Positions 44,447 to 53,449 of a DNA stretch of 64,000 nucleotides are shown here, piece by piece (position 1 is the first letter of the stretch; each line of letters starts with the position of its first letter). Location of the stretch: positions 1 through 64,000 of the forward strand of contig CANJPX010000007.1 in NCBI GenBank assembly GCA_947476185.1, given 5' to 3'. A program made the translations under genes and the position numbers. Origin of the DNA: Bacteroidota bacterium. GTDB lineage: Bacteria > Bacteroidota > Bacteroidia > 2-12-FULL-35-15. The notes under the pieces were generated by a model. That model worked only from the letters and a program-made list of their open reading frames with translations, did no database searches and had not been told where the DNA came from.

Positions 44447-46954
44447 TTGCGTATAGTAAGGTTTAAATCTTTTTTTATCCTCGTTTGCCTGTTAATAACT
44501 GCATCAGGCCATGCTATTACATTTAAGCCAACACCAATTGATACAGCAAAAAAATCGATTGAAAATAAATCATTCTTAAAAGATAAAGTAAGTTATAGTG
44601 CCACTGACTCGATGCTCATTGACCAGGTGAATCAAAAAGCCTACCTCTATAACAATGCTGTGGTTATTTATGACGGATTGAACTTAAAAGCAGGCTATAT
44701 AGAAATTGATTTTGCGAAGAATATGGTATATGCCACTGTTATGAAGGACAGTGCAGGAAAAGATGTTCAAAAACCTGTATTTGAACAGGGGGAAGATAAA
44801 TTTACAGCCGAAAAGATCACCTATAACTTTAATACGAAAAAAGGCAAGATCGTTGATGTCATTACTCAGCAGGGAGAAGGATTCATACATGGCAGGGATA
44901 TTAAGAAAGATACGAATAACGTGTATTATGTTGGGCATGGAAAATACACAACCTGTGATCTGGAGCACCCTCATTTTTATATAGGTGCAAAAAAAATTAA
45001 AGTTATCCCGAATGATAAAATCATAACCGGCCCTGCGGTTCTTTACATAGCGGATATTCCTACTCCTCTGGCTATTCCATTTGGATTTTTCCCAAATAAA
45101 AAAGGAAGAGCATCCGGCATCTTACTGCCAACATATGGTGAATCTACGAACATGGGGTTCTTTTTAAAGGATGGGGGATTTTATTTTGGGATGAATGAAT
45201 ATGTTGATCTGGCATTGAGAGGAGATATTTTTTCGAATGGAGGTTATGGACTGAAAGCCAATAGCAGTTACCGAAAACGGTACCGGTATAATGGTGGTTT
45301 AAGTGTAAATTATTCCCGGTTTATTGAAGGCGACAAAGAATTGCCAAATTCGAAAACCCGCAATGATTTTTTTGTTCGATGGAGCCATACACAAGACCCA
45401 AAATCCAAACCCAATAGTCGTTTTTCAGCCAATGTAAATGCCGGTAGCAGTTCCTATAATAAATACAACGGAAGTGTTAATGGCGATTATTTATCCAATA
45501 CCTTTCAATCCAATATTTCATATTCTAAAACATTCCAGGGAACTCCTTTTAATTTTTCTGCCAGTGCCCGGCATAGTCAAAACACCATCAGCAAAAAAGT
45601 AGATATCAGTTTGCCGGAATTAGCGCTGAACATGAATCGTATTTATCCGTTCAAAAATAATAAACGTGTTGGAAACAGATGGTACGATAAAATAGGATTG
45701 AGTGCAAGTGCTAATGCACGGAACGACATCAATTCTTACGATACTTTATTATTCACCAATCGTACGGTTCAACAGATGCGGAATGGAGTGCGGTTTATAG
45801 TGCCGATCAGCACCTCTTTTAATGTATTTAAATATTTCACTTTTACTCCAACAATAAATACAGCCAGCAACATCTATTTTGAAACCATTCAAAAACATTA
45901 TGACCAGAATATCAATTATGTTTTTACAGATACGATCACAGGAGTTAAAATGGCAAATGACTTTAGCGTTTCATCCGGGCTAAGCACACGCTTATATGGT
46001 GATTATTTTTTCAGAACAAAGCGCTTGAAACAAATACGGCATGTTGCAACGCCAACAATAAGTGCAAGCTACCGGCCAGATTTTAGTGAAAAAGGATATG
46101 GCTATTATAAAAAAGTGCAATCCGATTCAATCGGCACAGAGCAAGAATATTCAATTTTTCAAAACGGAATATACGGCACACCACTCTCGGGTAAATCAGG
46201 ATTAATAGGATATAGTTTAAACAATTCTCTCGAAGCAAAAATCAGGGAAAAAACGGATTCAGGAAATGTAGATAAAAAAGTAAAATTACTTGAGAGTTTT
46301 AATATTGGATTCTCCTATAATCTAGCTGCAAAAAATTACAACTGGTCCGCAATTAATATTAATGGTCGTACAAAATTATTTAATGTATTAGATATTAACG
46401 CGAGTGCTTCACTCGACCCTTATCAAATTGATTCCGTAGGAAACAGGATAGAAAAGTACGAATGGAAAAATGGAAAAGCAGGAAGGATCACGTCTTCCAA
46501 TCTTTCTATGAGCACTAATCTGAGAAGCAAGGAAGGAGATGGCAGTAAACCAAAATCAAGCATTGCAGGAACACAGGATGAATTGGATTATATCAATTCT
46601 CACCAAGATGCCTACGTTGACTTTAACGTTCCATGGAATTTAAATATGTATTACAACATCAATTATAGCAAACCCGGAATCAAGGAAACTGTTTCACAAT
46701 CGGTTACCTTTAATGGTGATGTCAGTTTAACAAAAAAGTGGAAAATAAGCCTTTCTTCCGGATACGACTTTACCCGCAAAGAGATGACTTTAACATCGGT
46801 AAATGTGTACAGAGATCTTCATTGCTGGGAGATGAGATTCAATTGGGTGCCATTCGGATTCCGGCAAAGTTTTTCAATTGATATTAATGTGAAATCATCC
46901 ATCCTAAAAGATTTAAAATTGAGCAGAAGGAAAGGTTGGGAGGATTATCAATAA
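44447..46954 (+). CDS. lptD: LPS assembly outer-membrane protein LptD (Bacteroidota type), TTG start
   Basis: An 835-residue protein with a signal peptide (FFILVCLLITASGHA). An OstA-type N-terminal domain (about 45-190, INQV..AYLYNNAVVIYDGLNLKAGYIEID-like pattern) precedes a long C-terminal beta-barrel with many Tyr/Asn-rich strands. This fits LptD, which inserts LPS into the outer leaflet. No ATG lies between the last in-frame stop (44378) and the signal peptide, so the TTG at 44447 is the only plausible start. That may mean modest translation. A TAGTTTTG box lies at 44398-44405. Confidence 0.88.
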   Translation: MRIVRFKSFFILVCLLITASGHAITFKPTPIDTAKKSIENKSFLKDKVSYSATDSMLIDQVNQKAYLYNNAVVIYDGLNLKAGYIEIDFAKNMVYATVMKDSAGKDVQKPVFEQGEDKFTAEKITYNFNTKKGKIVDVITQQGEGFIHGRDIKKDTNNVYYVGHGKYTTCDLEHPHFYIGAKKIKVIPNDKIITGPAVLYIADIPTPLAIPFGFFPNKKGRASGILLPTYGESTNMGFFLKDGGFYFGMNEYVDLALRGDIFSNGGYGLKANSSYRKRYRYNGGLSVNYSRFIEGDKELPNSKTRNDFFVRWSHTQDPKSKPNSRFSANVNAGSSSYNKYNGSVNGDYLSNTFQSNISYSKTFQGTPFNFSASARHSQNTISKKVDISLPELALNMNRIYPFKNNKRVGNRWYDKIGLSASANARNDINSYDTLLFTNRTVQQMRNGVRFIVPISTSFNVFKYFTFTPTINTASNIYFETIQKHYDQNINYVFTDTITGVKMANDFSVSSGLSTRLYGDYFFRTKRLKQIRHVATPTISASYRPDFSEKGYGYYKKVQSDSIGTEQEYSIFQNGIYGTPLSGKSGLIGYSLNNSLEAKIREKTDSGNVDKKVKLLESFNIGFSYNLAAKNYNWSAININGRTKLFNVLDINASASLDPYQIDSVGNRIEKYEWKNGKAGRITSSNLSMSTNLRSKEGDGSKPKSSIAGTQDELDYINSHQDAYVDFNVPWNLNMYYNINYSKPGIKETVSQSVTFNGDVSLTKKWKISLSSGYDFTRKEMTLTSVNVYRDLHCWEMRFNWVPFGFRQSFSIDINVKSSILKDLKLSRRKGWEDYQ

Positions 46955-47000
46955 TTTTGTTAAACGTTTAATATTCATTAAAAAAAACACAAAAACAATT

Positions 47001-47378
47001 ATGAAAAAAATAATTACATCAAAAAATGCACCAGCTCCTATAGGTCCTTACAGCCATGCTGTATTGTTTGGAAATATGTTATTTGTAAGCGGACAAGTTG
47101 GAAAACATCCGGAAACGGGAGAAATAATGTTTAGCGATATTAAGGCAGAAACCAAACAAGTGATGGAAAATGTTAAAGCAATTTTAAAAGATGCAGGTAT
47201 GGATTGCGCACATATTGTAAAGACCTCCATTTTTTTGAAAGACATGAATAATTTCTCTTCCGTAAATGAAGTTTATGGCTCCTATTTTACAAGTGATTTT
47301 CCGGCAAGGGAAACAGTACAAGTTTCCAGATTACCATTGGATGTGAATGTGGAAATAAGTGTTATTGCAATTAAGTAG
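47001..47378 (+). CDS. ridA: RidA-family reactive-intermediate deaminase
   Basis: A 125-residue YjgF/YER057c/UK114 protein that hydrolyses reactive enamine/imine intermediates from PLP enzymes. Family blocks include APAPIGPYSHAV, LFVSGQVG, VKTSIFLKDM and FPARETVQVSRLP, with the active-site Arg in PARE. It follows lptD by 46 bp and ends at a bidirectional terminator. Confidence 0.96.
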   Translation: MKKIITSKNAPAPIGPYSHAVLFGNMLFVSGQVGKHPETGEIMFSDIKAETKQVMENVKAILKDAGMDCAHIVKTSIFLKDMNNFSSVNEVYGSYFTSDFPARETVQVSRLPLDVNVEISVIAIK

Positions 47379-47392
47379 GAAAATTATAAAAT

Positions 47393-47431
47393 AAAAAAAT
47401 CTCAGAAGATTAAATTTCTGAGATTTTTTTT
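47393..47431. terminator. Bidirectional terminator between ridA and the small membrane-protein cluster
   Basis: A stem AAAAAATCTCAGAA / TTCTGAGATTTTTT around a 7- to 8-nt loop has A-runs on the left and T-runs on the right. It can therefore stop transcripts of both convergent genes. Confidence 0.9.
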
Positions 47432-47443
47432 GAGTCAAAACAA

Positions 47444-47914
47444 TTATGACATGTGTTTTAAATTTACCGAATACATGATGATAAATGCTATTGGAAATAA
47501 AGCACCTATCGCCATAAATATCCCAAAACCCATCAGGATCATAGGAATTGCAATTGAAAGAACCTGTCCGCATACATAAGCGTAAAAACCTACTTTACGA
47601 AGTTTCCACATCATTAAGGCGCCAAACAAACAGAAAAGGCTAGTACCAATAGAAGAAATAGCTAATGGAAGAGCATTGAGAGCCGCTGCATGTGCATTTT
47701 CGGTTATCATGGTCATAAAACCACTATTCATATTTGCGGTCATTTCTTGCATTTTCTCGTAATCTTCAATAGCAGTAGGCGCTTTCACCAAATTATACAA
47801 TCCGCTCAGTAAACCCAATCCGGCCCCAATAAAAGTGAGGATACATAGTACTTTTAAAAATTGAGGAAGCCTTGCCTCCATCCAATTTGATTCAATATTT
47901 TCTTCCATATTCAT
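47444..47914 (-). CDS. Small four-helix membrane protein, paralogue of the 49190 product
   Basis: A 156-residue protein with about four hydrophobic helices. It shares LKVLCILTFIGAGLG near the start, GALMMWKLRKVGFYAY in the middle and a VNLKHM ending with the 49190 protein. No function is known to me. It is the last gene of a minus-strand cluster of small membrane proteins and ends at the bidirectional terminator. Confidence 0.8.
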   Translation of the reverse strand: MNMEENIESNWMEARLPQFLKVLCILTFIGAGLGLLSGLYNLVKAPTAIEDYEKMQEMTANMNSGFMTMITENAHAAALNALPLAISSIGTSLFCLFGALMMWKLRKVGFYAYVCGQVLSIAIPMILMGFGIFMAIGALFPIAFIIMYSVNLKHMS

Positions 47915-47971
47915 TTTTTTTTAAAGAAATATTTTAATTATTTCAGATGAACATTACTAATAGAATTATTA

Positions 47972-48406
47972 TTACGCCAATTTAGTTTGTTCCAGTTTCG
48001 TTTTATAGCCGGCTATTTTCACCCAATAGATGATCCAACAAACCAATCCTCCTATCGCTGCTAAACCACCCAAAATTGGAATAATAGAACAGCAATACAA
48101 GATACAATAGGTTAATCCGATTGAATAACCGGGTCTATCCTCATCAATAGGAACATTTCTTTTAGCAAATTCCGCTTTCAAAGAGTCTGCGATGCGGTTA
48201 ACAACAATAAATGCCCATACCATCCCAAAAATAGGTATTAAAATTAGCCATACTTGTCCGGGAGGCATTTGCCGATTTTCAGGACTAACTTCATTTAATG
48301 TTTTTTGCAATGTTAGGAGATAAAAAATAATAGGAATTAATCCGATCATTACCCCAACAATTATTGCTATCGCAAATATCCCAATTATTGCTCCATCTGA
48401 ATTCAT
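47972..48406 (-). CDS. Small membrane protein of unknown function
   Basis: A 144-residue protein: one N-terminal helix (about 6-30), a polar stretch with NRQMPPGQVWLILIPIFG leading into a second helix, and two or more helices near the C-terminus around ILYCCSIIPILGGLA. The layout resembles DUF4234-like bacterial proteins, but I am not certain of any family. Gaps of 57 bp and 169 bp separate it from its neighbours in the same orientation. Confidence 0.7.
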   Translation of the reverse strand: MNSDGAIIGIFAIAIIVGVMIGLIPIIFYLLTLQKTLNEVSPENRQMPPGQVWLILIPIFGMVWAFIVVNRIADSLKAEFAKRNVPIDEDRPGYSIGLTYCILYCCSIIPILGGLAAIGGLVCWIIYWVKIAGYKTKLEQTKLA

Positions 48407-48510
48407 ATTGTTTTAATTTTTAAGGTTAATACTCATTAAATTGAAATTTACGTTTAGCTAATGAACAAAAAAAGAAAGAGTATTCAAAATATACATCTGA
48501 ATATTTTGAA

Positions 48511-48549
48511 AGAAAAAAAGAACTTCTGTATTTCTACAGAAGTTCTTCA
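48511..48549 (-). terminator. Terminator of the 48576 gene
   Basis: On the minus strand a perfect 13-bp stem (AAGAACTTCTGTA / TACAGAAGTTCTT, GAAA loop) is followed by TTTTTCTTTC. A second AT-rich 10-bp hairpin (TTCAAAATAT / ATATTTTGAA, 48483-48510) lies just beyond it. Confidence 0.88.
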
Positions 48550-48575
48550 AATAAAATAATAATATGATATTTTAA

Positions 48576-48995
48576 TTATTGGGCATTTTTTAATGAATCT
48601 GCTGCAGTTTTAAGTCCTTCTTCCATTGCATTTCCTACAGTTTCCAAAGCTTTACTTCCCAATCCAACTTTTTCGAATTCAGTTTGAGCTTTGCTAACAC
48701 CCATTACAGTAGAAACAGACAACAAAGTTGCAACTAATCCTAAAACCAATCCGGCAATAGCTAACCCTTTTTTGCCACCTGTTTTACCTAATTTCATCAT
48801 TCCCATTACACTTAATACTAAACCGGCAAGACTAAATACCAACCAAAATCCTGCTAAACCCATTCCTCCACCCAACGCGGCTGCAAATACAGCTGCAACT
48901 GAAATAAATGTCCATAATACTAATGCTATTAATGAAATTACGAATCCCGCAACTGCCATTCCTTTTCCTTCTGGTGTTTGTGTAGTGTTTTCCAT
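48576..48995 (-). CDS. Small Gly/Ala-rich membrane protein (DUF4190-like)
   Basis: The ORF track starts at 49085 in low-quality leader; the ATG at 48995 (ENTTQTPEGKGMAVAGFVIS) is the natural start, giving 139 residues. Two or three hydrophobic helices with repeated KGMAVAGFV / KKGLAIAGLVLGLVA motifs match the DUF4190 style of small membrane proteins. A C-terminal helix follows (about 105-139, amphipathic). Function unknown. It has its own terminator, so it is probably transcribed separately within the cluster. Confidence 0.78.
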   Translation of the reverse strand: MENTTQTPEGKGMAVAGFVISLIALVLWTFISVAAVFAAALGGGMGLAGFWLVFSLAGLVLSVMGMMKLGKTGGKKGLAIAGLVLGLVATLLSVSTVMGVSKAQTEFEKVGLGSKALETVGNAMEEGLKTAADSLKNAQ

Positions 48996-49189
48996 GTTTT
49001 TTGTGTTTTTAGTTAATTGTTTGTTTAACAAATCAAGTAAAAAAAACAAGATGAATTGAAGTTGTTCATCGAAATTTATTAACAATTCATAAGAAAAACC
49101 TCGAATTTAATCGAACAACACAGTATCAATAACCTGAATATCAAATAGATACAAAAACAATGGAAAGACTCTAAATAATTCAATTTTCT

Positions 49190-49636
49190 TTATTTCATGA
49201 ATTTTAAGTTCAAAGCATAAGAAAAAATGAAGATCGAAGGAAAAATGAGATCTGAAATATTAAATGGACTGCCAATTATCAATGTGGGGAGTAAAGTCAA
49301 AAGAATATTAGAAAGTGCGTAAAAATGAAATCCATTTTTTAAAAGCTTCCACATCATGATCGCACCTGCTAATGAAATAGCTGAGCACACTGCGGCTGAA
49401 AGATGGTATGCCCAACCTGCGTTTAATATTGTAATTAAGGCGGCTTGTTTCTCGGCATCAAAACCGGGTTGTTGTTGCATCACTTCAACCAGACTTTCCG
49501 CAATTGGAGGTACTATTAAGGAAACAAAAACTGCTAATCCTGACGAAATAAAAGTTAAAATACATAATACTGTCAGAAAAACCGGACGCTTTGCCGGCTC
49601 CATATTTTCGTATTGATCTGGGAATTGCTCTTCCAT
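49190..49636 (-). CDS. Small four-helix membrane protein, paralogue of the 47444 product
   Basis: A 148-residue protein: a short acidic N-terminus, helix with VFLTVLCILTFISSGLAV, a middle region ending GAIMMWKLLKNGFHFYA and an ALNLKFMK ending. These match its paralogue 1.3 kb away. Function unknown. It lies 5 bp downstream of the M61 peptidase stop and is probably translated from that transcript. Confidence 0.8.
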   Translation of the reverse strand: MEEQFPDQYENMEPAKRPVFLTVLCILTFISSGLAVFVSLIVPPIAESLVEVMQQQPGFDAEKQAALITILNAGWAYHLSAAVCSAISLAGAIMMWKLLKNGFHFYALSNILLTLLPTLIIGSPFNISDLIFPSIFIFSYALNLKFMK

Positions 49637-49641
49637 AATTA

Positions 49642-51375
49642 TTAAAATTTATTATTGCACCACATTTCAAAATTCTTTTTTTGATCGTCATTTACGGTTA
49701 ACGACTTCTGCATTTTTACTGTTTTGTAAAATGCACAAGGTCGTGGATCAAGGGTTGCTGATTTTACGATTCCACTACTTGCAAACGTTATTTGTAGAGG
49801 AACATTTCCAAAATAATTACACCATTCAGTAAAATTCGTCCCACTTGAATCTGTTTTAATTTGAATATTATTTATTGTAAGTATGTCATCATTTATTGCC
49901 AATCCATTTAAATCAGCAACAGAATCAGGATAAACCGAAACAACTTTACAAATTCCTGCAACCTCATTAACCTTTATTCCTAAAGCATTTTCGTTGAATT
50001 TTGTACAAGGGTCCATTTTTAATTCACAGCCAATAAAACTCATTGCATCTATTAATAATGGTTCATAATCCTGAGTACCATTTATATAATTATCAAAGAC
50101 ATTATCGTAAGAAGTTCCTGCAAAATGTTCAACTACACCTTTATAATCCTTATCAGAATAGCCCTTATTTTTTAAGGCGAACTCATTATACAAATAACGC
50201 ATCACATCATCCAATGAATATTTATTTTCAGAATTTTTTCTGATGAAAATATCAGTTACAAATGCCAAAAGACTTCCTTCATCATAAATATTTGTCTTAC
50301 GATTCGGGATACCGGGAACATATCCATCTAGCCAGGTATCGAAGGAAGAATCGGCAACCGATAAATTGTTCCTTCCAAAATTATCGAAATGTTTTTGCAA
50401 ACGTTCAGCGAATGTTTTTAAATATTCTTGCTCCTTAAACACACCTGACCTAAATAATAAATAATCGCCATAATAAGTAGTAACGCCTTCACACACATAT
50501 CCCAATTTAGAATAATTTTCTTTTGTATAATCGTAAGGATACATTTCAACCGGGCGAATCGTTTTGATATTCCAGGCGTGAAATAATTCGTGACAACAAA
50601 CACCCAATACATTTTCGTACAATTCACCTTTCATAAGATTATAGCCAGGTCCGAGTGCCAATACCGTGGATGTAGTGTGCTCAACACCATGATACATTTT
50701 GAAGGGCACAATTTGAAATAAAAAGTGATACGCGTCAAACGGTGCTTGTTTCATCATTTCTAGCTGATGATTACAAAATTTGATAAAATCATTTGTCAGT
50801 TTGGACCAATCAGCCTTGCATTCACCCTGCAACCACAGATTAAATTCTTTTCCTTCACAAACAAATTTATTATGCTGAAGTGCACCGGATGCAATGAAAG
50901 GAGAATCAGCCAGTTCATGGAAAGACTTACAATTAATAACATTGTTTTTATGATCTGCTCCGCAAGCAATTTTATAATCTGCAGGTAGTATCAATTTCAT
51001 TTCGCATGCTTCATTCATTTTTTCTGGAATAAAAACACAACAATTCACCGGATTCATATACAATTGTGTTGCATCCAAAAAAGTTGAACCTGCATTCAGA
51101 TCTGCCGCATAATAATTGTATTTTATATGCAGTTCAGAAACGCCTTTCGTTTGAACCTTCCAGCAATCTTTATTTATTTTTTGAAATTTCAGAGCATTAC
51201 CTTTCTGATCAAAGGCTGCCCATTTCTGAATATTTTTCGCAAAATTACCTAATTCATATCGCCCTGGGCGCCATGCTGGAAGCTGAACAAATGTTTCGTC
51301 CTGCATAACCTCAGTTATAAATTCAATATCGATAAAGTGATTATGTGGTTTGGTATAGGATATAATGTATTTCAT
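49642..51375 (-). CDS. M61-family (glycyl-aminopeptidase-like) metallopeptidase with PDZ domain
   Basis: The ORF track starts at 51420, but the first 15 codons fall in a dispersed repeat; the ATG at 51375 (MKYIISYTKPHNHFIDI) is the proper start, giving 577 residues. The zinc motif HELFH with GVCCHELFHAWNIKTIRP and the downstream Glu in CEGVTTYYGDYLL mark M61. A PDZ-like domain lies at about 470-550 (GIKVNEVAGICKVVSVYPDSVAD). No signal peptide is visible, so the enzyme may be cytosolic. Substrate unknown. Confidence 0.9.
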   Translation of the reverse strand: MKYIISYTKPHNHFIDIEFITEVMQDETFVQLPAWRPGRYELGNFAKNIQKWAAFDQKGNALKFQKINKDCWKVQTKGVSELHIKYNYYAADLNAGSTFLDATQLYMNPVNCCVFIPEKMNEACEMKLILPADYKIACGADHKNNVINCKSFHELADSPFIASGALQHNKFVCEGKEFNLWLQGECKADWSKLTNDFIKFCNHQLEMMKQAPFDAYHFLFQIVPFKMYHGVEHTTSTVLALGPGYNLMKGELYENVLGVCCHELFHAWNIKTIRPVEMYPYDYTKENYSKLGYVCEGVTTYYGDYLLFRSGVFKEQEYLKTFAERLQKHFDNFGRNNLSVADSSFDTWLDGYVPGIPNRKTNIYDEGSLLAFVTDIFIRKNSENKYSLDDVMRYLYNEFALKNKGYSDKDYKGVVEHFAGTSYDNVFDNYINGTQDYEPLLIDAMSFIGCELKMDPCTKFNENALGIKVNEVAGICKVVSVYPDSVADLNGLAINDDILTINNIQIKTDSSGTNFTEWCNYFGNVPLQITFASSGIVKSATLDPRPCAFYKTVKMQKSLTVNDDQKKNFEMWCNNKF

Positions 51376-51393
51376 AGTTAGGGATAAAAAAAT

Positions 51394-51421
51394 TGCCTCC
51401 GACACCGCTCGGGGCGACAAA
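51394..51421. repeat. Degenerate REP-like repeat upstream of the M61 gene
   Basis: GCCTCCGACACCGCTCGGGGCGAC is a decayed relative of CCTTCGACTCCGCTCAGGGTGAC at 15759. It provides the spurious N-terminal extension in the ORF track. Confidence 0.6.
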
Positions 51422-51550
51422 TAAATTTTTACGAATTTACAAATTCAAAGTGATAAAAACACAGATTCGTAAATTCGTATTAATTCGCAATCCGTACCAA
51501 TTATTTTTGTTACTTTCGTAATTCATTATACACATTAAAATTTTCAAAAT

Positions 51551-52936
51551 ATGAGTTACGATTTAATAGTAGTAGGCAGTGGACCAGGTGGTTATGTGGC
51601 TGCGATCAGAGCATCACAACTTGGGTTAAAAACAGCCATTGTAGAACGCGAAAACCTTGGTGGCATCTGCCTTAATTGGGGATGTATTCCAACAAAAGCA
51701 TTGTTAAAAAGTGCACAAGTCTTTGAATACCTGAACCATGCTGCTGATTACGGTATCACCGTTAAAGGTGGAGAAGTTGATTTTAATGCAGTTGTAAAAC
51801 GCAGTCGTGATGTGGCAGATGGAATGAGTAAAGGTGTTCAATTCTTATTGAAAAAAAATAAAATTGATGTCATCAATGGCAGCGGTAAAATAAAAGCAGG
51901 TAAAAAAGTTGATGTAACAGCAGACGGCAAAACAACTACGTACGAAGCAAAACATATTATAATTGCTACCGGTGCACGCTCACGTGCTCTGCCAAATCTT
52001 CCGCAAGACGGAAAAAAAATTATCGGATATCGTGAAGCATTGACTTTGCCTAAAATGCCTAAAACAATGGTTGTTGTAGGTTCCGGTGCAATTGGAAGTG
52101 AGTTTGCATATTTTTATGCAACGATGGGAACAAAAGTTACTTTGGTGGAATTTTTGCCAAACATCGTTCCTTTTGAAGATGCCGAAGTTTCAAAACAATT
52201 GTTACGCTCATTCAAAAAAATGGGAATTGATGTTATGACAGAATCAAACGTAGAACGTGTTGATATAACAGGTTCTGATTGCAAAGTTTATATCAAGACC
52301 AAGAATGCAGATAAAATTGTTGAAGCAGAAGTAGTATTATCGGCTGTTGGCATTCAAGCAAATATCGAAAATATCGGACTGGAAGAAACCGGTATTGCAA
52401 CTGATAAAGGAAAAATTTTAACAAACCCATATTATCAGACAAATATCCCGGGATATTATGCGATCGGTGATTGCGTTGCCGGACAAGCACTTGCACATGT
52501 CGCATCTGCAGAAGGTATAATTTGTGTTGAAAAAATTGCAGGACAGAATCCTGAGCCATTAGATTATAACAATATTCCAGGATGTACTTATTGTCAGCCG
52601 GAAATTGCATCTGTTGGAATGACGGAAGCAAAAGCAATTGAATCCGGAAGAGAAATAAAAATTGGAAAATTCCCTTTCTCAGCAAGCGGAAAGGCAAGTG
52701 CTGCAGGAGCGAAAGATGGATTTGTAAAATTAATTTTTGATGCGAAATATGGCGAATTATTAGGTGCACATATGATCGGAGCGAATGTTACGGAAATGAT
52801 CGCAGAGATCGTTGCTATCCGTAAATTAGAAACGACTGGACATGAATTGATAAAAACAGTTCACCCTCATCCAACAATGAGTGAAGCAATTATGGAAGCT
52901 GCTGCTGCCGCGTATGGAGAAGTGATTCATATGTAA
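51551..52936 (+). CDS. lpdA: Dihydrolipoyl dehydrogenase (E3)
   Basis: A 461-residue FAD/NAD flavoenzyme that reoxidises lipoamide in 2-oxoacid dehydrogenase complexes. FAD-binding GSGPGGYVAAIRASQLG, redox-active CLNWGCIPTK (the Cys pair), NAD-binding VVGSGAIGSEFAYF, a second FAD block YYAIGDCVAGQALAHVAS, and the C-terminal His-Glu pair in HPHPTMSEA are all present. A TATTTTTG box lies at 51502-51509 with a leader of about 35 nt. No E1 or E2 genes are nearby. Confidence 0.96.
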   Translation: MSYDLIVVGSGPGGYVAAIRASQLGLKTAIVERENLGGICLNWGCIPTKALLKSAQVFEYLNHAADYGITVKGGEVDFNAVVKRSRDVADGMSKGVQFLLKKNKIDVINGSGKIKAGKKVDVTADGKTTTYEAKHIIIATGARSRALPNLPQDGKKIIGYREALTLPKMPKTMVVVGSGAIGSEFAYFYATMGTKVTLVEFLPNIVPFEDAEVSKQLLRSFKKMGIDVMTESNVERVDITGSDCKVYIKTKNADKIVEAEVVLSAVGIQANIENIGLEETGIATDKGKILTNPYYQTNIPGYYAIGDCVAGQALAHVASAEGIICVEKIAGQNPEPLDYNNIPGCTYCQPEIASVGMTEAKAIESGREIKIGKFPFSASGKASAAGAKDGFVKLIFDAKYGELLGAHMIGANVTEMIAEIVAIRKLETTGHELIKTVHPHPTMSEAIMEAAAAAYGEVIHM

Positions 52937-52983
52937 TCATTCTCTAAACTCGATTGGCTCAACCCTTGCAAAATTTTGTGTAT

Positions 52984-53010
52984 TGTCATGTTGAGCCTGT
53001 CGAAAGATAT
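52984..53010. repeat. REP-like repeat copy after lpdA
   Basis: GTCATGTTGAGCCTGTCGAAAGATATG matches the TCATGTTGAGCTTG...GTCGAA family seen at 15801. Confidence 0.65.
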
Positions 53011-53056
53011 GAGCAGTCCTATGCAAACGCTTTGAAATTTTGTACCTGTCTCTAAC

Positions 53057-53091
53057 AAAAAAAAGTCCCGAAGAAATTCGGGACTTTTTTT
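53057..53091. terminator. Strong bidirectional terminator after lpdA
   Basis: A perfect stem AAAGTCCCGAA / TTCGGGACTTT capped by a GAAA tetraloop has an A-run on the left and a T-run on the right. It serves lpdA and the convergent 53111 gene. Confidence 0.95.
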
Positions 53092-53110
53092 ATTTCATTA
53101 AATTGAATAA

Positions 53111-53443
53111 CTAATGAGCATCAAAATAAAAGCGGAAATTATTTTTTGAGTGCATTTTATTTTCGATGCACTTTATCGCTTCGTCAATTAGAAATGCGTG
53201 AAGATCTTCCTGCGAATAATCAATGATCTGATTCAGCAAATCGGGTAATGCATCAGGGATTTGTAAATAGTTTTCTGCATTAAATAATAAGAATTTCTTT
53301 TTCTGAGCGATATAAAATACAATATAAAAATCGTCCTCATGCTCAAATGCAATGACTTTATCCATTGAAAAATCCAAAGGAAGTTGTTCGCATTTCTCAA
53401 GAAAAAAATAAATATCAGTAGTATTTTCTTTCCTGTATTGCAT
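53111..53443 (-). CDS. Small hypothetical protein
   Basis: The GTG at 53449 overlaps nothing useful; the ATG at 53443 gives 110 residues. The protein is acidic and aromatic-rich (IYFFLEKCEQLPLDF, VIAFEHEDDFYIVFYI), predicted mixed alpha/beta and soluble, with no known motif. It follows rsmB on the same strand almost directly and ends at the strong terminator, so the pair form an operon. No function can be proposed. Confidence 0.65.
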   Translation of the reverse strand: MQYRKENTTDIYFFLEKCEQLPLDFSMDKVIAFEHEDDFYIVFYIAQKKKFLLFNAENYLQIPDALPDLLNQIIDYSQEDLHAFLIDEAIKCIENKMHSKNNFRFYFDAH

Positions 53444-53449
53444 ACACAC

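Noticed and set aside
52293-52769. 158-aa minus-strand ORF inside lpdA
   Set aside because: Leu/Gln/His-rich shadow of a fully conserved lpdA frame.
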